This document shows positions 12,381 through 26,000 of a DNA stretch of 64,000 nucleotides, in pieces. A program made the position numbers and the translations under genes. This DNA comes from Eopsaltria australis (lineage: Eukaryota > Chordata > Aves > Passeriformes > Petroicidae), in assembly GCA_034509425.1 (NCBI GenBank), contig JAVTVJ010000574.1, positions 558,001 through 622,000 on the forward strand, in the 5' to 3' direction. Every line of letters begins with the position of its first letter. Position 1 is the first letter of the stretch. The notes under the pieces are model-generated. The model had not been told where the DNA came from. It saw only the letters and a list, made by a program, of their open reading frames with translations, and searched no databases.

Positions 12381-12959
12381 TGCTCCAATCTTGTGCAAAT
12401 TAGAGCCACTTACAGCTCTGAAAACTGACAGGAAACCGAATGAGGTTTTCATTATGCTTTTAATAGTCTTCCTGGGTTCCTTGCTGCTGAAAGATTCGTG
12501 AGGAAGAGCTCTCCAGCCTACCTCCACATTCATGGCAGGTGCAGGCACTAACCCAGGATAGTCCATTACGCTTCTGCAACAAAAAGCACAACCAAATTCC
12601 CCTCCACAAAAGGGAAGCAGCAGCAGTAAGAAAAAAAAAATCCAAGAGAAGCTAGAAAGGACATTTGATTTCCATTGCCTCAGTATTGTGAATGCTTCCT
12701 TCATGGCTAAAGGAACGGGAATGTTTAAATCAAATTTTGCATTTATAAATCACCTCTTGTAACAGGTTTATGAATACTAAAGGAACTTGCTAGTGGCTCC
12801 TGTAACACACACTTCATTAGTATTGACTCCAAACCTCCTCTGCTGACTGCCTCCAGCTCAGTGCAGAGAACACTCACATCCTAAACTCACCTAAGGTTTA
12901 TGGGAGTGTGAGCTTTCAGGAGCTGGGAGTCCTTGCAGAAGGAGGGTTAGGACACTTAC

Positions 12960-13109
12960 CCAAAATTATCCCATGAAAGTGCCATGAGGTGTCACTGCAG
13001 ACATGTCCACGGTAACAAAACATGAAGGGTGGCCGGGAGAAGACGCCTGTGTTCCCGCAGCGTTTGGGGATTTCAGGTCCATCATCCTCCCACCTGAACT
13101 CCTGCTGTG
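12960..13109 (-). other. candidate minus-strand exon, 150 nt, phase 1-1
   Basis: On the minus strand an acceptor (pyrimidine-rich, ending GCTTTTATCAG) lies just before 13109, and a strong donor GTAAGT occupies 12959-12954 after GG. The 150-nt interval has one frame without stops; it enters and leaves after the first codon base, so it is a symmetric phase 1-1 exon of the kind common in extracellular proteins. The peptide has three Cys and three Trp or His-flanked motifs (for example KRCGNTGVF, FMFCYRGH, TSWHFHG). It keeps several CpGs in a CpG-poor setting. I do not recognise the protein family. A chance splice pair, or an exon of a non-coding RNA, remains possible. Confidence 0.35.
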
Positions 13110-16100
13110 CTGATAAAAGCAAACAGTGCCAGACACAGCAGGGAATACCAGGAACAGCCCAGAGCTGCTGTGAGCACTGGGGAGAGGGGTTTGTAATGGG
13201 ATTCTTTCATGTTCAGAGCATCTCACTGCACCCCACTCTGCCTGTGCTCAGCCCAGGTACTGATCCCCAGTGAAGCTGCTGGCTTGTCCTCTCTTCTCTC
13301 CTGTCACCCCCAGCCTCCCCTTCCCTACCCAAGGCTCTCACATGAAGAACTTGCCAGAGGCACAGGGCAGGGAACACACAGAAACCTGCAGGGAAAATCC
13401 ACACCCTCTCTGGTTCCCAAGCAGGGCCCTGCATCTGCAGCCACCCCTTCCTTCCCAGCAGCAGCGAACAAACAGCAGGTGAGCTCTGCACTGGCCACAG
13501 GCACCATCCCTGCAGTGCTTTGTACAGAATAACAACATTTCAGGGCAACCTACTGCTCCTTAAAGCTGTGTAGAGATTTCTCTGGGGAGGGGGGAAGAGA
13601 GAGACTGGGCTCTGAGCATTCAGATTTATCAAGGAATTGCAAATAGCTGGGACATGGAAAAATAAGGAGGTGAAGCTCAGCAAGCAGAAAATTAATCTTG
13701 TGATAACAAAGCATCTCAGGAACTCAGGTAATGCTCTGATCATTCACTAATAGCAGCAAGACATTTCTGAGAATTTTAAGAATATTCCATCTTGCAAACG
13801 GAAACATGTGAAGGTTCAAGTTTCTCTTTCTATTAAAATGAAGGATGTGCATTTGTTTCCCAGCAATTTCTCTCATTTGTTTCCAGGATTTAAATAATAT
13901 GTGAGTCAGCATGACCTCAGCACACCCTTTCTCCATATCAGTTATCTAAAAATACAACACTGAGTAGCCAGCACCATTTCAACTGAGAGGGGTTTCAGGC
14001 TATTTCTTGCTTACTTAAAATCAACTTGCACCAAACCCACTGCCATGGTCAGCCACTGAAGCTGTTAAGAGCCCAAAATATTTACACAGTGTTGGAATAT
14101 CTTCTCTACACTGCCTGTGTCGATGTAAGTGAACCAAGACACCCCACAGAGTTCTGAACTGGATAATTTTACAATTTAAACCCTACATTCTGCTGCCCTA
14201 GGCCCATCTGAAGTGACTGGCATGTCAGTGAAGGCATGCCTTCAACTGGAAGAGAGTGGTGATCTGGTGTATAAATCAGTGTGTCTGTCATCATTCACCA
14301 GCCTGTCTTATCAACTCATGCTTGGCGTGTGTTCCCTTAGGCACCACAACCTGATGCTGTAAATTAATCAGCTGCTGCTGCTTTTTTGGAAGTTTGGATC
14401 TGGGTAAAAGGTCTTTTGAGGCTGAGGAGCTGCAGGTAATTCCTTCCCACCAGCCCTCCTATGCCCTGCGTTTTTCCCATGAAGAATTCTCTTTGAATAA
14501 AGAAAAAAAAATAGAGCATAAAAATTCCAGCTCAGATGTTCCCTTGGGACAACAGTCAGCAGCCACTGCTCCCCTGTACTCTACATCCATGACTGTTTCA
14601 ATTCCACTCATTCCTGATCATGCTGCCCTTTACAGATGCACCTCTCTGCCTCTTCCCATTGCTCTTTTAGCACATGGTTATTCTGAGTAGACCATAAGGC
14701 ATCTAAATGCATTTCAGATGCTGCAAATTGCTGCTGAATACCTTTTAAAACAAATTAATCTGTACCCTTTCAAAGAACTGAGTCAGGACAGCATCCTAGG
14801 AATGGAACCAGCCTTTTCTCTAGGAACTGATCCAAGGATGCAAGAGAGAAAAGGCTGCCTGTGCTAGTAGAGAAACTCAGAATACAGTAAGTACAAATCC
14901 TAATTTGTTTCTTAGTGGATAAACTCTCTTTGAGAGCAGTCAAGGGGAATACTACAATCAATTCCAGACATTTTGCAGGTGATTCAAGTATATTTTATCT
15001 TTGCCTTGACATCCCCATTCAACCAAGAGTTTCCATGATCCAATAAACTGCTTTTAGCTTCCTGAAGCTCAGGAGAGGAGCTGAGAGCTCTTTGCTTAAA
15101 TTCTTAATTAGAGGTAAAATTTACAAGTTAAAATAGAAGTAAAACAAAACTCACGAGCAGCGTTTGCAGCGAGATGAAATAGATGCTTCAATGTTTATGA
15201 TGATGGATAACAAGATCCCAGCAGTGCTGCTGCATCAAAAATGCCCAACTCAGCCCAGTGCTCTCACAGAATAATGCAACCATTAGGTTTCAACCCTAAA
15301 TGAGGCGGAAGGACTTAAAATTTCAGAGAACACAGGATATTTCTTCTCTTTCTGCTAAACAATCACTACTGGCATTCCCATATTTCTTGCCTGATCATTA
15401 ACCACTGACATAATTAATATGCAGTCTCAGAAGCCTCAGCACAGTTAGAACATAATCACCTATAGATTTGATTCATGGAAGTGTCTTTTTGGAATAACTA
15501 AGACAGATTAGGTTTCTTAAATTGTCTTGGATACAGAAGCAACAAAAAGCAAGTTGGGAGTTGCCAACTGTGGAGGGGTCCTAATTAACAACTCAATTAA
15601 AAAAGGCAAATTAAAACTTTATGGTTCGTTATCCTTCATTGCTTAATAAATTGTTTTGCTAAGCAAATGATTAAGAATGATTATTCTATAAAGCTGAAAT
15701 AGGATCTGGTTTTCCACATTTTTAAAAAATTCAATAAAATAAAACCAGTCTGTTTTCAAATATCCAAATGATATTGATTGCAGGACTTTGTGCCAAGTCA
15801 TAGACAAGAGCATAAATGTGTTAGGAAATTACTATAAATATTAAAAAATTATTTCTCCTCTCCCCCTTTTTACATTGAAGAATATCTCCAGCTCTTGTGA
15901 TGAAGAAAAAAATCTCTTTCTATATATTTTTTATTTCTATTGGGGTTTTTTAATGCCACCAATTTTGGGGCTCATCAAAACAAATTGCCTCCCTCTTAAC
16001 ATCATGGATTTCTTGATGTGTTCAGAACTTTTGGAATTATTATTGGATAGTTTGCTGAGGGATGAATAAAACAGGTTTGATCATAGGGAATATCTGACAT

Positions 16101-19100
16101 GAGATTCCAGAATGATTCATCTTTGCAGTTTTAAAATATGTTTATGGATATTTTAGACGTTCTGAACCGTCCCCCAAGACAACGTTTGCAAATCTGTGTT
16201 TTTTACTGTGCTAGACACAAAAATCTTCAGCCGTATATGAATGTGCTGCTGGAAATAGAAATCTCTCTATTATCTTGAAGTTCTCTTTGCTATTTTGTAA
16301 TCTTGTATGTATAAATAAATGAAAAACTAAAGCCCAATAGGAATGTTTTGAGTAGCAAACCCCACAGTACTTTGTTTCAAATTCTGACTTGCTAGAGGCA
16401 GAGAAAAAAAACATTTTGCAGATTGTTACTGCTCCCAAATTCAGCAAAACAAAAATTAATACAGCACTAATAAGAGTTAACAGATAATGCCAAGTAATGT
16501 AAAGGAAGGAAAGTAACTCCATTGGTCTGCTAAAGACAGAAGGTCACAAAGGCTCTAAAACAGATGAAATTCAGCATCCCCAATTCTCTCCCCCTGGCCT
16601 GGGTATTTCAGGAATCAGAGTCACCATCTCCTTTCTTGTCTCTCTTTGCTGACACAAATTTGAGCAGGTCAAACACTCCAGAAATGCCTACACTACTGTG
16701 AGACAGATTTTACCCTGAAGACAACAGAGGTACAAATGGTGATTGCAGCTGGTTCTCCATGGATATCCAGGTGTTTATGGACCCACCAGACAGAAATTCT
16801 CACTTTCCACTTGACATGAGAACCTCTCCCCTCCCTGTTCTTCACACACTGAAGGCTTCACTCTGCTGAGGGATACGGAATTATCAGGACTCAGGTTTGG
16901 CAGAAAAATTAAGATACGTGAAAAACCCAACCCCTTTTTGCTCGTTCTCTTCCACAGTGATGCCTGAACACATCAGAGACCTCCAAAACTGCAGCAGCTC
17001 AGGATGAGAACTATCTGATGCTGTAAAACACTGACATTGCTGTTGCACTATCACATGTCAAATAAAACTTTCTACATAAGTTTTTCTTGCCCATAAAACT
17101 CAAGTTACTCATTAGGTAAAAAACTACTGGAAAGATTGTCCTTTGCTCCCATTTAGAAGAGTGTTTTTAAAAACTGGACATGTCAAATCTTACTGAAAAA
17201 CATAAAAATTTTTTCTCTGACAGAACAGCAAAGTTGGGATAAGGCAGTAACAGCTTAAGTGGAACAGAAAAGGGAACTTTGTTGCAAAAGTATTTGCAGA
17301 CAATCCATGACAGATGAATCTCTCATTCATCACTAAAAATACTTCCATTGAAGGTAAGCTAATTTATAAATACTAATTGTGCAATCAAGAAATTCCATTT
17401 ATACAGCCACTACCTAGCCTTTCTTACTTAGACAGGATCCAGCTGTTTCATTAACAATCTTTCAGAGCATCTTCAATGACAGCCCAGCCTTACTCAGCAG
17501 AAAACAGCCCTGAGTTTCTGCATCAAAGCAGATTGTTCAGCAAGACAAGCAACTTCCCTGCAAAGCCATGCAAACAAATTAATGTGTGCTGCTGACAACC
17601 AGAGAACTTACAGGCACAACTTCATTAGAAGGTTACTCCTCATTATTTCCACTTGCTAATAAGAAGCTCGGAATTTTCATTTTCATTGTTGGGTTTGGGG
17701 GCTTTTAAATTATTTTTCCCCAATTTATAATTAGCAGCATATTTAAATAATTATTTTACTGGTAATATGATGCATCTCGGGCAATGCCCTGAGCAGATCC
17801 CACTCATATGGGACCTAAAGTGAACATTTGGTATCAAATTTGGTATCTATGGGTTTTACAACTTACTCATTCTAGACATACACCACAGAACTCCACAAGA
17901 TTTTTAATTTCAAGTCCTGCATCATTACTGAGTCAAACAGTCCATTTTCCTGCTTATGTAGGGTTTAAGAAATTAAATACTTGTAGAGCATATGGACTGA
18001 GCCAGATTAATATGTAGGTAACTGGAAGTTGTAAACTCACTGGTACACAAAATAAAAGAAAACTGGCCACACAGCATTCTCCAGGCCTGAAACCAAAGCA
18101 GCAGCTTTGAAAACTAAACACAAGTTGAGAGTAATGGGGAAAATACAGTCTCCACAAGGAAGGAAGTGTTTTTCCTGCCCTCACGATTTACAAAGAAAAT
18201 CTAAGATGCATTAACTGAATGCTCCAAAGCCATTTATCACAATAAGTGAATTTATGACCTCTAAATCATGTCCTGACTTGGGGATGGAGGCAAAGGGAAA
18301 CATCCTCAGCCAGTTACTCCTAAACAGCTCCTTGGGCTGCTTCATCTTTCCAGCCTTTGCAGTCTGCAGGACAAAGTATGAGAACTTTGTCACAGTTATT
18401 CCATAAAGAAATGATAAAATAGTTTCCCTTACTTTATAAGAATCTAACATAGTTTGTTTCCCTTTCTCTGTGACAACTTAATTCATGACCAAATAGACAA
18501 AAATATTAAACTAACCCTTACATGGATAACTTTTACATAGCAGGTAGCAATTAGCATTACCAGATCCTACCCCAATGCAAAAAGGAGCCAAGGAAATGTT
18601 TTAACATTAGAGAGGAAAGATTCCACTAAATCCAGAGATACTTTTTTAGATAGATGTTCAATATAATGAGATTTCCTTGAATCAACTTGGTGAGCTCTTG
18701 GTACAAATTTGACATCAGGGGCTACTCAGCAAAATCAGTGTAAAGAATATCCTTGAGGAAACCAAATTTTTTAAATGCTCTCCTATGAGGTAATAACAAA
18801 CAATGTGTTGGCATCAAAACATTATTGGCAGGACAGCAGGACAGTCAGTAAATATGTCACAAACATTTCAACCCATACACAGACTATGCTAGTCTAGAAG
18901 CTGCTTACAATAAAAAAAGATAGAACAGCCATAATGACTCGCAAATAAGAATAGTTCTCATTTCCCAATATACAAAAACCTCTGTACAAAGTCATAAAGA
19001 AACTGAAAATTTGGAAATCCATTGAAATTCAGTTTCTTTTAAGTTCAGGCAGAGCAACAGTTGGGAAATCCCACACTTGAAAGAATGCAGGAAGGAGAAA

Positions 19101-19331
19101 CTTGGATAAAACAAGAGTGTTTCTGTTGCTAAGGCAATGGACAAGCATAAATAAAATCCAGGAAAACGGCAATTTTGAAGAGTTCTTACAAGCTGTATAA
19201 AACCTCCTGATAGACCCTAAGGAGCAGGGCAAGACATGGTTAGAGCTGGGAATACCAACACCAAACTTCTCAAAATAGGCCCAGTGTTTTCCCTAGGATC
19301 TCTTTATAACAGCAATAATAATGATAAAATT
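13110..19331. other. single-copy stretch
   Basis: No gene is supported. A GC-rich patch at 13200-13510 is open on both strands without a recognisable product. The minus frame at 16211-16522 and the plus frame at 17808-18017 look like ordinary chance frames. Minus-strand GTAAGT-like donors occur near 17612 and 17862 but lack a good acceptor with a consistent open exon. Confidence 0.55.
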
Positions 19332-19557
19332 AAACAAACAAACAAACAAAACCCAAACAAACAAACAAAAAACCCAAACAAACAAACAAACCCAAAACAA
19401 ACAAACAAACCCAAAACAAACAAACAAACCCAAAACAAACAAAAAAAACCCAAAACAAACAAAAAAAACCCAAAACAAACAAAAAAAACCCAAAACAAAC
19501 AAAAACAACAACAAAAACCCACAAAAAACTCAAAACAAACAAAAAAAAAAAAAAAAA
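19332..19557. repeat. AAAC-rich array with 19-20 bp period
   Basis: The plus strand is built of CAAACAAACAAACCCAAAA and close variants repeated about every 19-20 bases, ending in an A-rich run. Later copies have replaced internal AAAC units with A runs. The minus strand is correspondingly GTTT/GGG rich. Frames in both directions (Lys/Gln/Thr/Asn on plus, Phe/Leu/Cys/Val on minus) are repeat translations. Confidence 0.95.
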
Positions 19558-21034
19558 GGAAAAAAATCCCACTTCTCTAAGAAGAGCTGAATGAAATTAT
19601 CTTATCCAACTTCTCTGATAGTTAATCCCAATGTTCCTCGTGGGACTGAAATCCCAGGAAGAACATTTGGCAGAGTGGCAGCTCCTGATCTTGAAGTGCC
19701 AGCTCTGCTTGCACAGGCACAAGTGATTAAACAACTCTTGCTGTGCAAAACCAGCTGACCTGAAGGATGAATTATTAATAAAAGGAATTCCCAGCAAGTT
19801 CTCACTGATGAATTGATGCTGCTGCTGACTTGCAAAAGCAGCTGCTTTTACTCCATTAGTTAAAAATCGTTTAATTTCTGAAATTACTTCAGTGGAAGTC
19901 AAATGCTCCGTGGAACAAGTTTTTAGTTTTCCCAAGACCTCACATATTTTAAGACACTAACTTCAAATGAAAAGACTTCTAACTCAGGTGGTGTTGGTCA
20001 CATCCAAGCTCTCAAACACACTAACAAAGACACATGGACATTCCAAACAGACTGGCACAGGAATTGATCCCCCTGCAGCTGCAGGAAAAGAAACATTTTA
20101 AAATTAAAATTGATCCTGCAGTATGCAATAACATACTTGTCTGATATTCATGAATTCATTATTGTGTGAGTAAAGGAAGATAAAATGAGAAACACTCAGT
20201 GATGTAAATAGCTTCATGCCCTGTCCAGTAAAAATATTAAATCATCAATTACCTTTTCATCTGAATGCTCGAGTAAACTGAAGTCTCACCTGAAGACATT
20301 ATCAATTTCAGTTAAATGCTTACAGATCTCAAATGAGAATTTAGTTAACCATGAACAAAGGATATGAAAATGCCAAGTTAAAACAAAGGTGCCAGGGACC
20401 CTTCACACACTGAACTTCAGACAGGTTTTCAATGACATTGAACAACAGCCTAAAGGTTGCTTACCTGGGCACCAATCCTGTGGCTCCAACAATTCCACAA
20501 TCATCACAGCATCAAAAAGACAACATTGACGTTTCAGTTTATAATGATGACTATTCACTACAGGTGAATTTGAGTGGTGTTTTACTGCCTTTATCTACCC
20601 ATTCCCTTCCAAAACACAGATAAAGAAATGGCTTTGCAAAAAGAGTAATAGTTTAAAACTCACTAAATTGACATTTAAGAAATTTTGATTACCTCAAAAA
20701 TTGAAAAATACAACTCTTTCCCACATTTTGGGTCATAGACTTGGAAATGCTGAGGTTGGAATAAAGTTCATCCCTGCATGTCCTCCATTTCATATGCAAC
20801 AACTACAATTTGCCATATGCCACAGACAAATTCAGAGAACTTCTACAACAACAAGAAATACAAACTAGCCTTCAAAATGTCCATGTGCACAAAGAGATGG
20901 CAAAGTGCAGTAAGTTTATTGTTGCTTTATTTGCTGTTCCACTGGATGAAGAGTTTTCTGTTTAACTGCTCTCCTTTACACCCCTGCACGGAGCTGCATG
21001 TGAGCCCCCCAGTGCTCTGCTGGCTGGGAAACCT
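19558..21034. other. single-copy stretch with an ambiguous exon-like interval
   Basis: Within 20421-20563 the plus strand is open from an AACTTCAG acceptor-like site to a CTACAG|GTGAAT donor-like site. The same DNA carries a strong minus-strand donor CCCAG|GTAAGC at 20461-20470. The plus interval would be 143 nt with a Ser/Asn/Asp/Gln-rich peptide, but its pyrimidine tract is weak. The minus donor has no good acceptor behind it. I do not call an exon on either strand. Confidence 0.3.
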
Positions 21035-21284
21035 TCCACAACCCCACAGATCCAGCAGATGAAGGGCTGGGGGCATTCCCTGTGTCCACAACCCCACAGA
21101 TCCAGCAGCTGAAGGGCTGGGGGCATTCCCTGTGTCCACAACCCCACAGATCCAGCAGCTGAAGGGCTGGGGGCATTCCCTGTGTCCACAATCCCACAAA
21201 TCCAGCAGCTGAAGGGCTGGGGGCATTCCCTGTGTCCACAATCCCACAAATCCAGCAGCTGAAGGGCTGAGGGGGTTTCCTGGG
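21035..21284. repeat. 50-bp minisatellite, five copies
   Basis: The unit starts TCCACAACCCCACAGATCCA and recurs every 50 bases from 21035, 21085, 21135, 21185 and 21235. The first three copies read ACCCCACAGA and the last two ATCCCACAAA, so two subtypes have each spread locally. Because 50 is not a multiple of three, three minus frames remain open with the same peptides in rotation, giving spurious frames of 139-173 codons. Confidence 0.95.
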
Positions 21285-23012
21285 AAGCACAGGGAAGCAG
21301 AGCCCTGGCAGCCCAGCCCAGCCTGACCCTGCTGGCCCCACACCAGTGAAACCACTTCCACCAGTAACACCAGTGCCAAACATCTGGGAGCTCACCCAGG
21401 AGCTGAGCAGAGGTGAGTCCCACTGTGAAATACAGCAAAATCCTTCCCAAACTGCAGGATGAAGCTTGTGTCTCCAAAACCAAAGGTCACCTGACTATCA
21501 ATTATCTCTTGCTTTCTATCCCAGTGATTTTAGGAGATTTCCAGCCAGCTTTCCAGCCACCAGCTACCCTGGAAGTTCCATGAACACGGCTGATTTAGTG
21601 CTGCCCAAGTGCTTTCAGTGATTACCAGCATAATCTCCTCTGTGTACTACTGCACTCTGCTTCTGAAGGACCAAAATAGAAACCCAACTGCACTGTCCTG
21701 CCCAGATAAGCAATTTTCTGCCACCTGAATGCAGAATGCTCAACTTTTTTTTTCCTCACTCAGGCAAAACATAATTTTCAGGCATATATTTATGATGTTC
21801 CTGATGTTATAGATCATTAACATACTAACTTTGCTATGTGTATTATTTCAGACAGTTTTTTTAAATGAGTCGAGGTATTTGACAACTTCTTATTTTCCTT
21901 ATACAGCCTTGTTGTGTCACCTTCTGGCTTTTAAATAAGACCTGCTTTGAGATGCTAAAACCTGACAAAATGTTGCTATAATACTACTATCAGTAAAAGA
22001 AAATATTTTCAAACTTTCCAAGCAGAGAAATAAACCACTGGCCTCAATAAGCACCATATTTAATGCACAGTCTGCTCATTTTTCTAATCTCTGTCTTCCC
22101 TAGGCTACAGAGAGCAGCACTTATAGGTCTGTACACACACAAACACCCTAAAATACATATAAATAGCTGTAATATCAGGTAAAAACATATCAATGAGCAT
22201 TAAAGGGGAGAAGATGGCAGTGAACATGGTGGTTTGGCTGCCCTGTGTGTTCCACCTTCAGTGACTTTCAACATTCCTGTGTTAGCTCAGGCTGTCTCCA
22301 AAGCAGGTGACATCCTGATGTTTACTAAATAATGAGAATCAGGGTGAGAAGTGTCAAGGGACAAAGCATTGCAGAGCAGGATGGGTTTGTTTGGGGGGTT
22401 CTTCCCAAATTTTAACCCGTTCCTGGCTAGGAATATACACAGTGCAAATGGCACACACTCCAAATTTAACATTTAAAAATAAAAGCCTTGCTCATATAAC
22501 TTGCTGATGAGCTTAACAAAAATAACTTCCTTATTTTCCTGGAGTTTTTCAGAGCAGATTTAATATTGTGTCTTCAAAAGCTGTGCAAGTACAAATGCTC
22601 CAGAAACAGCCCAGCTTACTCAGCTTGTGCTTAGCTGATCCCTCCACCACAAACCAGTTCTGAACTGCTTCGGTTCCAGTGCCTGAATCTCCACACCAAT
22701 TTAAACTCAACAACTCCCAGTATCCTGCAGTTGACACATCACTGCTGCTACAATGCTCTCAACATCCCAAAGTCTGCAGCCAGAACCTTTCTTGATCACT
22801 GAAATGCTAATTTTGGTCTGTGCTATCACTGAATCCTCGGGATTTTTCTACCCCCTAAAAATCAGGGGGAAAATCTTATTCCTGTTTGCTATTATTATTG
22901 TTATTCACTATCTCCATCCACCGTGAGATCTAAGAGAGAACTCAAGTATGAGCTCCTTCAAGGCACACTGGGTGCTGGCACCAAGCCACACCAGGCAAGA
23001 AGGGTTTCTTAC
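21285..23012. other. single-copy stretch, nothing recognised
   Basis: GC-richer to about 21480, then AT-rich. No repeat family, RNA gene or supported coding region is visible. Confidence 0.55.
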
Positions 23013-23056
23013 CTGTTTAACATAATGGCTCAATTTTGCACAGCAATTTAGATCTG
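23013..23056 (-). other. candidate minus-strand exon, 44 nt, NAGNAG acceptor
   Basis: The minus strand has a pyrimidine-rich acceptor CCTCATTTTCTCAG ending at 23057, followed directly by a second CAG (a tandem NAGNAG acceptor). The donor is near-consensus, ACAG|GTAAGA, at 23012-23007. The enclosed 44 nt (41 with the second acceptor) has one open frame of 14 codons. It could be an exon of a coding or non-coding minus-strand transcript, or a decoy pair. Confidence 0.25.
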
Positions 23057-26000
23057 CTGAGAAAATGAGGCAGTGATTTTATTTTCCTCGAGATTGTGTA
23101 CAATTGCCACACTCTGCAGGCTCATGATCCCACAGCACTTCTGGCTAATTTTTGAAAACTTCTTTATACCTGCAAGAAAGGACACACTAGGGCAAGCAAA
23201 TGCTGTGCTTCCTTGTCTAGATCTATTGCCTTTCATATGGATCTCACACATTTACATTGCAAATCCATCTTTGAGATGGGAAAGTCATTTAACTCTCACA
23301 AGCTCAAGTAATTTTGATGTTGTATCCCAGCACAGACTTCCTGCAAATAGCTGCACTCCCAACTCAAAAGCCTCTAGCTCTGTTTTCCTATGATAGTTAT
23401 ATTTCTTGTTTAATTGTGTTTTTATCTTAAAACAACCAAAAATGCATTATGCAAATAAGTCCTTTCAAGAAATCACTTTGTGAAACTAAAATAAACTTGA
23501 AGGTTTCTTGCCTTGTAAATTATTCATTGTAGCCTTTTAAATGACAGGATACAAACTGTACAAAACAAGGCAGCAAGAGAGTCACATCTATTTTTAAAAT
23601 CACGTTGGGTGTGATGTCATCCTTCCCAAAGTCTGCCAGCACAGCCCCTGGGAAGCAACTCTCCCATCATGTGGGATGCAGCCACAGGCTCACACTGCCC
23701 TTCCTTCCTGTCCCAAACCACAGAGCCAGGAGAACACTGCACCTGCTGCGAACAATCACAGACTTTCCAAAAGCACCCACCCCGTCCCTCAGCCACCTCT
23801 GGCAATGTTTAAACCTGATGCCCATGCTGGAAACCCCCACTGACCTCAGGTTTGTGCACAGCTCTGAGCACACCCTCGGGTTTGAGCACTGCTGTGATGT
23901 CAGGATCCTCTCACCCACGTGCAGGTTCAGTCTCCTTCCCCAGCTCCAGGTTCCTCTGCCCTAAGGAGTTCTGCAGCTGGAAAAAGGCTTTTGGGGCTGC
24001 AGCACAAGAATTTCATGTCCTCATGGAGTGCTCTGTGGTCCTTCCATCCTCATCCACAAGCCTCCAAGACTTTGTGAATTCTGCAAAATGTTGTTTTGGT
24101 AATTCCCAAATTCTCATTCTCTTTCTATTGTTTGGGTAATTCCCAAATCCCAGCCCCAGAAGAGATGCTGTAAAAACCTGAGTGAGCTACAACAAGAACT
24201 CACAGGTGTTTCACTGTGCCCCAAGTCAGTGCCAATCTTTAATGAGTTCACTGTCCACAGCTGAGGGGATCAGCTGAGCTCACCTCCAAACTGCACACAG
24301 GCATTTCCAATCCCGCAGGCTGGGGAACCTCACCTGTGTGTAATGAGCCAGACAAATTGAGGTACATGCTGAAAATCCAAGGTAAAACCAATTAAAGTTT
24401 TCCTACAGTTCTAAATCATTTAAACTCTTGAGCATTGATATAGTTTCCCTATGGCAGTTCAACAATATCAACATACTGAGTTTGCTCTCAATGCACTGTC
24501 AAACTTCCTTCCTCAAAAGGATTCCATGGGAATTTTCAATGCAGAATCTGATGCCATTTTTTTTAGATCCTCTATATAAATTACTTGGAAAGCATCAGAT
24601 TTCCTACAGAATAAACTTACTTAAAGCAGAAAGGTTTCCTCCATGTTCCGTGCTCTGGCTCAGAGTAACAATGAATTCAGTTATTTTTGGCTCATCTTCA
24701 CCCTCTGTTCATTACACAGAAGTGACCTCTGCTCTGCCAACAGGCGATGTCACCTTCTGTCCCCTGCTGGGTACATGCTCAAAAGAAAACACTTACAAAA
24801 GAGCGTGCACTCACCCCATGCTGCCTTCTAGGATACAGCAGACAGATTTAAAGAGCTGCACATTCTCCTCTGACCACTTTCAAGTCACACCAAGCACAGC
24901 ACCTCTAGAACAAACCCCAAGGAAAAGGAAAGCCCCTCCTGCCTGGCGAGGCTGCCCGTGCTCTGAGAGCACTGCTCAGCATCTCCTGCCTCTCCTTCAC
25001 TGCAGCCTCACTGCGAAAGCTTTTGCAAAAGGGAACGTTTTAACTCTCCCTTCAAAGCACATTTCCCCAAAATTAGAAGAAAAATAGCTATTAAAAGTAA
25101 ACTGGTGATGATTGTGATGTTTAAAAAAAAATTAAACATGCAGTTCTGTAGCAAATGAGAAAAGTTATGGGTTTTTTAAAATCAAAGATCATAGTTGGGT
25201 GTGAACTGCCAAGGCAGCTTCATAAATATATCAAAAGTGTCAGAGAATAATAACTGGCCATTTATCAATACAATTATCCATGCAAGAGACTAAAGTCAAA
25301 GCATCCCTGTGACTTAGTTCAGCATCCACTGATCACTCTATTTTAAAATAGGTTTTAGCAGTTCAAATACAGGTCCCGACTGTTCTATAATTTAAATATT
25401 TACCAGTTCATTATCACTTCACAAAATAAACATCACTGAAATCCTCTGCAAATCCCTGCTACGGTTTCAGTCCTTCCTCTATTCTACCTTCTGCCCCAAA
25501 ATGTAGATGTTTCCTCATATTTTTGCAGGAAACCAAATGGGCAGAGAATACAACTATTTCTGCTTAACTAGAAAGCACAAACTACAAAACTTAAATCCTT
25601 CACATACTTCAGTGTTCCTCTGTAAATGGACCATAGAGCTATCATAAAGACAGATTAAAAACTATTTAACTGTAATTAAAAGCTGACGAATATGTACAGA
25701 CTAGAAAGTTAATTCATGAATACAAAAGATTTGGTGTTCATTCATCTCAATTTTCTGTTGTACAGAAACTTTCCATGAAAGTGATTGCTTCATTTCAACA
25801 GCAACACAGTCTTTTGTTTCTTATTCCCTCTTGCCAGTCGTCATCCTCCTCACCTTTATGGTTCACAGCTCTGAGAACTGACTTCTCAAACAATATGAAT
25901 TTGAAACATGTATAGATCAAATGCTCAAAAATAAAATACCTTGGTTTTCATCACGGACATTTGGTTTTATGGATGCTTTTCTAACAACACATGAATGGGA

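Noticed and set aside
20725..20790. Possible short CR1-like fragment (TCATAGACTTGG...GGTTGGAATAAAG)
   Set aside because: The similarity to the CR1 3' end is too weak and too short to call without alignment.
20927..21483. Three overlapping minus frames of 139-173 codons
   Set aside because: The 50-bp repeat gives the same peptide in three frames in rotation.
24428..25087. Plus frame of 219 codons outside any repeat
   Set aside because: Unusually long for its composition, but without domain, splice signals or codon pattern that I can see. The window's A+C bias itself lengthens plus frames.
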